Below, piece by piece: positions 60,847 through 64,000 of a stretch of 64,000 bases of DNA. A program made the position numbers and the translations under genes. This stretch comes from DASTSN01 sp035549175 (GTDB taxonomy: Bacteria; Bacteroidota; Bacteroidia; Chitinophagales; Chitinophagaceae): positions 1 through 64,000 of the forward strand of contig DASZRL010000020.1 of assembly GCA_035549175.1 (NCBI GenBank), in the 5' to 3' direction. How positions within the stretch are numbered: the first letter of the stretch is position 1; the number at the start of each line of letters is the position of its first letter. A model generated the notes under the pieces. It saw nothing but the letters and a program-made list of their open reading frames with translations, searched no databases and was not told where the DNA came from.

Positions 60847-63314
60847 GCAGCCGTGCCGGCAGGACCTCCGGCTTCCGGCGCCGGGTTGGCGGCGGCCAGC
60901 GGGGCGGGTTGCTGGGTCGCTGCCCCGGAGCCGTCCGGAGACTCCCCGGGACGTACATCCCGCAACGCTTCGGCAAATTGGGCGAGCCGGGCCTGCACCA
61001 ATCCGAACACGGTACCTTCTTCACGGGGACTGCCGGCCTGGCGCCCGCTGAGCAGTTCAATCCCTTCCTCGACGCGGTCTGCGGCCCAGATATGAAACTG
61101 ACCCTTTTCCACCGCTTCAAGGACCGGCTCTTTCAGCATCAGGTTCCGCAGGTTGGCCCCGGGGACCAGGACGCCCTGGTCGCCCGTGAGTCCCTGCAGG
61201 CGGCAGAGTTCAAAGTAGCCTTCGATCTTCTCGTTGATGCCGCCAACGGCCTGGACCTGTCCTTGCTGGTTGACGGATCCCGTGACAGCAATGTCCTGGC
61301 GCAGGGGCAGGCCGGACAGGCTGCTCAGCAGGGCATAGAGTTCGGTACTGGAGGCGCTGTCGCCGTCCACCGGGGAATAGTTCTGTTCAAAGGTGATGCG
61401 GGCTGTCAGGCTGAGCGGCTTTTCCTGGGCGAACTGCCCGGAAAGATAGCCGGCCAGGATCAGAACGCCCTTGGTATGCAGGGGTCCGCTGAGTTCCGCC
61501 TCCCGCTCGATCGCGATGATTCCGCCCCGGCCCGGGCTGACCGTACAGGTAATGCGGGTGGGCCGCCCAAAGGAGAGGTCACCCAGTTCAATAACGGAAA
61601 GTCCGTTGACCTGCCCGGTCCGGCGACCGGTCGTCTCGACCAGCAGTTGCTGCTGGCGGATCAGGTCGAGAATTTTTTCCTGGACCAGGCTGCTGCGGTA
61701 CTGTTTCTGGTCGATGGCCTGGCGGATCGGTTCAGGGCCCAGGAAGGCGGCCTGCCGGCTGCGGGCATAGTGGCCGGCTTCGCGTAAGATATCGGCCAGT
61801 TCACCGAAACGGGTACTGAGCTTCTGCTGGTCGCCGGCCAACCGGGAACCGTATTCCACCAGCAGGGCGCGAGCGCCGGGATCCGGAACCGGCAATCCCT
61901 CCCGCTGGCAGATGCGTTCAACCAGGTCCAGGTATTGGGCGGTGTACTGGGGCGTGCGTTCCATTTCGGTGTCGAAGTCCGCCCGGATCTTAAACAGTTC
62001 CCGGAAATCCGCATCAAACTGGTAGAGCAGGTAATAATAGGTGGGCGCGCCCACCAGGATCACCTTGACCTGCAGGGGAACGGGCTCCGGCCGCAGGGTC
62101 TTGATGCTCAGGTAGCCGAGCTGGTCAGCCAGGTCTTCCAGCGTCACTTCCCGGTTGCGCAGGGCGCGCTTGAGGGCCTCCCAGGAATAAAAAGTCCGGA
62201 AGAGTTCCTCGGCGCGGATGACCAGGAAACCGCCGTTGGCCCTGTGCAGGGAACCGGCCCGGATCATCGTGAAATCGGTGACCAGGTTGCCCAGGACGGA
62301 TTCCTTTTCCGTACACCCGATCAGGTTGTTGTAGGTGGGATTGCGTTCGATGATCACGGGCGCGCCCTGCTGGCCTGCCTGGTCCACGAGGATGTTGATG
62401 TCGTACCGCTTCAGGAAATCGGCATGGGCCGGAACCGGCGTCCCCGGTTCCGGTTTCTGGGATACCAGGAACTCCGGCAGGTGACCGATGATATCCTGCT
62501 GGACGGAATCCAGGTAAGCCACCACCTGGGCCAGATCCTTAAACAGGTCCCGGATATCGCTGACGAGATCCCCGATGACCAGGCGGGCCACATCCTGTTC
62601 GAGTTGTTCCACCTGCTGACGGGCTTCTTTTTCCAGTCGCCGGGTCTGCTGGAGTACCTCGGTGATATCGCCGGCCAGGCGGCTCTGGGCTTCCTGGATG
62701 CGGTGCTGTTCGGCCACAGGCAGGGCATTGAACTGGTCGTCCGTCATGGGCTCCCCGCTTCGCAGCGGCACCGAAAAGACTTCCCAGGGGGTTTGTTTGA
62801 TCAGCAGGGATTCGCGGGCTGCCTTTTCGTTGATGGCGCTGGTCAGCAGGGCCTGCTGCTGCTCGAGGTGTTCAGCTATCCGGCGACGCCGGCTCGCATA
62901 TTCTTCGCTCTCGAAGGCCCTGACCAGGGCCTGCATGGCTTCGCCGACAAGCCGTTTCATTTCTTCCTTCAACTGGCAGGCCCGGCCGGCCGGCAGGCTG
63001 AGGGCCCGAGGCTGCGAGGCTTCCTGGAAATTATAGACATAGCACCAGTCCGGAGGGCTGGGAGCGGCGCGGGCCAGTTCCTCCAGGTAGCCTTTCACGG
63101 CGGTCAGCCGGCCGGTGCCCGGTATGCCGGTAACAAAGGTGTTAAATCCCTCGGCGTCGATGCCAAGGCCCAGCCGAAGGGCTTCCCGCGCCCGGGGTTG
63201 CCCGATGACGGGAGCGGCCGGGGTGGCGGGGCTGCCGCCCGCCGATTCGGCGGCTTTGAGTTCCTGGGCAGTGCAGGCCTGGGTCAGTTGGCCGGCCTTC
63301 AGTTCACTGATCAT
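60843..63314 (-). CDS. Lon-like AAA protease (COG1067, substituted ATP site)
   Basis: 823 aa. The N-terminal AAA module has G-I-P-G-T-G-R-L-T, with Arg where the Walker A Lys is expected; this also occurs in COG1067 relatives as far as I recall. A long coiled-coil insertion spans about 150-290. The second half has N-N-L-I-G, S-L-H-R-A-N-G-G and A-P-T-Y-Y. The Lon protease domain has the catalytic Ser in D-G-D-S-A-S-S-T and the Lys in G-G-I-N-E-K-I-E-G. The last 50 residues are Pro/Ala/Gly-rich and probably disordered. It is distinct from housekeeping Lon; substrates unknown. Confidence 0.9.
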   Translation of the reverse strand: MISELKAGQLTQACTAQELKAAESAGGSPATPAAPVIGQPRAREALRLGLGIDAEGFNTFVTGIPGTGRLTAVKGYLEELARAAPSPPDWCYVYNFQEASQPRALSLPAGRACQLKEEMKRLVGEAMQALVRAFESEEYASRRRRIAEHLEQQQALLTSAINEKAARESLLIKQTPWEVFSVPLRSGEPMTDDQFNALPVAEQHRIQEAQSRLAGDITEVLQQTRRLEKEARQQVEQLEQDVARLVIGDLVSDIRDLFKDLAQVVAYLDSVQQDIIGHLPEFLVSQKPEPGTPVPAHADFLKRYDINILVDQAGQQGAPVIIERNPTYNNLIGCTEKESVLGNLVTDFTMIRAGSLHRANGGFLVIRAEELFRTFYSWEALKRALRNREVTLEDLADQLGYLSIKTLRPEPVPLQVKVILVGAPTYYYLLYQFDADFRELFKIRADFDTEMERTPQYTAQYLDLVERICQREGLPVPDPGARALLVEYGSRLAGDQQKLSTRFGELADILREAGHYARSRQAAFLGPEPIRQAIDQKQYRSSLVQEKILDLIRQQQLLVETTGRRTGQVNGLSVIELGDLSFGRPTRITCTVSPGRGGIIAIEREAELSGPLHTKGVLILAGYLSGQFAQEKPLSLTARITFEQNYSPVDGDSASSTELYALLSSLSGLPLRQDIAVTGSVNQQGQVQAVGGINEKIEGYFELCRLQGLTGDQGVLVPGANLRNLMLKEPVLEAVEKGQFHIWAADRVEEGIELLSGRQAGSPREEGTVFGLVQARLAQFAEALRDVRPGESPDGSGAATQQPAPLAAANPAPEAGGPAGTAA

Positions 63315-63708
63315 GGGGGAGGTTTAGGGTTACCGGGCAAGATGAGACTTTGCGTGTGCATGGGCCTATGACCCGCCCCCCGGTACCCGATGATTTCAAT
63401 CAGGCGGCCGGGCACCCGGGCCTCCGGGCCGACCACGTCGCCGGCCCCGGCTCCAGCGTGGCCGCGCCGGTCAGGACAGAATGGGATAGGTTGGCATCCG
63501 CCGGCCGGTTTTTCCGGAACCGGGGCGGCCAGCGGCGGACGCCTTCTGCGTGGCCCGGCCTGCCGGGCCGCCCGTAGTATTACGTACGAGCATACACCTA
63601 ACGGGCCCGCCCTGTGGCAGGAATTGTTTTTTCCCGGCAAATTGGCGTAATTTACCGGGGAAGGTTTTGTCCTGGCGCAGGACGAAACCGGCGGATCACT
63701 TAACTGCT
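63315..63708. other. Intergenic region with an imperfect inverted repeat
   Basis: About 390 bases between divergent genes. Arms CCCGGCAAATT (63633-63643) and AATTTACCGGG (63649-63659) pair at 10 of 11 positions around GGCGT. A T-run precedes it and no T-run follows, so it is not a terminator; it could be an operator for the regulator gene starting 49 nt downstream. Confidence 0.5.
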
Positions 63709-64000
63709 ATGTATACGGCGCTGCTTCATCCCGCGCACCGCATTCTTACCTGGCGACCCGGCCTGCCGGCAGGGTATGCCGGTATCCAGCTGGCCGGAAG
63801 CCGGGTGGCCAGCTGCTATTGCCAGGAGGGGGCCGTTGTGTTACAGGAGTTCCAGGCGCCCGGTTATCACCTTCAGGTCAGTGTATTCCGGATAAGCCGC
63901 AAACTGGACCTGGGCGACGCGGTGGAACGGTCCGGCCTGTCCTGCACCCTCAGCCTGCATAATTCCCTGGAGCGAAGCCTGGAGGGCGTCGGCCTGCTGC
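63709..64000 (+). CDS. Probable AraC-type regulator, N-terminal part (cut by window edge)
   Basis: 97 complete codons from the ATG at 63709, open to the window end. The sequence Y-C-Q-E-G-A-V-V-L-Q-E-F, then H-L-Q-V-S-V-F-R-I, resembles the N-terminal effector region of AraC-type regulators common in Chitinophagaceae. The DNA-binding domain would lie outside the window, so this is not proven. An inverted repeat lies 49 nt upstream. Confidence 0.45.
   Translation, partial: MYTALLHPAHRILTWRPGLPAGYAGIQLAGSRVASCYCQEGAVVLQEFQAPGYHLQVSVFRISRKLDLGDAVERSGLSCTLSLHNSLERSLEGVGLL

Noticed and set aside
61935..63371. A 478-codon frame antisense to the Lon-like gene
   Set aside because: Shadow frame; no domain or start context.

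Overview
The window looks like a chromosomal segment of a high-GC member of the Bacteroidota, most likely a Chitinophagaceae-type soil or freshwater bacterium. The taxonomic call is an inference. It rests on TAnnTTTG promoter elements (two with a well-spaced TTTG box), weak ribosome binding sites, and Bacteroidota-typical families: GH97, DUF2723 (GT117-type), DUF4258, an MOBP relaxase of the Bacteroides MobB kind with a TraG-type coupling protein, and AraC/VOC pairs. No rRNA operon, CRISPR array, integrase or complete transposon is visible.

Layout: 1-550 is the tail of an IS3-type transposase plus an AT-rich remnant. 0.5-22.5 kb is mostly housekeeping: tag, tRNA-Val, a subclass B3 metallo-beta-lactamase-like gene, a GH97 glycosidase, mtaB, plsC, priA, murB, a MoxR-type ATPase with its VWA partner, a large DUF2723 membrane glycosyltransferase, a SAM hydroxide adenosyltransferase, an SDR and tRNA-Lys. 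22.6-23.9 kb, directly behind tRNA-Lys, is an AT-rich islet carrying an Xre/RES toxin-antitoxin pair. 24.2-32.2 kb holds regulators and stress or metabolic genes: AraC+VOC, a TetR-thioesterase regulon with two matching palindromic operators, an amino acid permease, GNAT, a DinB-like protein, and a BON / divergent PRPP synthetase / kinase-like cluster. 32.2-36.2 kb holds capA-like, cysQ-like, and the NAD salvage pair pncA-pncB (4-nt overlap).

36.2-38.0 kb is an RtcB-archease RNA repair pair in decay. The archease has a homopolymer frameshift and an in-frame TAG. RtcB keeps an open frame but has lost conserved blocks. 38.2-40.2 kb is an orphan multi-PAS histidine kinase. 40.4-44.7 kb is a mobilisation module (RadC-like, MobC-like, relaxase, TraG-type coupling protein) without an integrase. 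It is followed immediately by a strong Bacteroidota promoter, an unrecognised 174-aa protein, a DnaE2-like polymerase and a catalytically intact DinB. The two polymerase genes overlap by 14 nt, which suggests an inducible mutagenesis cassette.

49.7-64 kb holds a cupin, DUF4256, a half-length MFS-like protein, an ABC exporter pair, a kinase-like protein, DUF3052, a Tat-exported sugar isomerase-like protein, a secreted alpha/beta hydrolase, a SRAP (YedK/HMCES) protein preceded by a small frameshifted gene, an EamA transporter, a Lon-like protease (COG1067 type), and the start of a probable AraC-type regulator cut by the window edge.

The most interesting hypothesis is that the unrecognised protein upstream of dnaE2-dinB and the small broken gene upstream of SRAP share a domain: a D-R-x-L start, a run of strands ending YRI/FRI-x-F-S-(D/E)-G, and a Trp-containing C-terminal block. 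If so, it would be an undescribed DNA-damage accessory family. The resemblance was judged by eye only.
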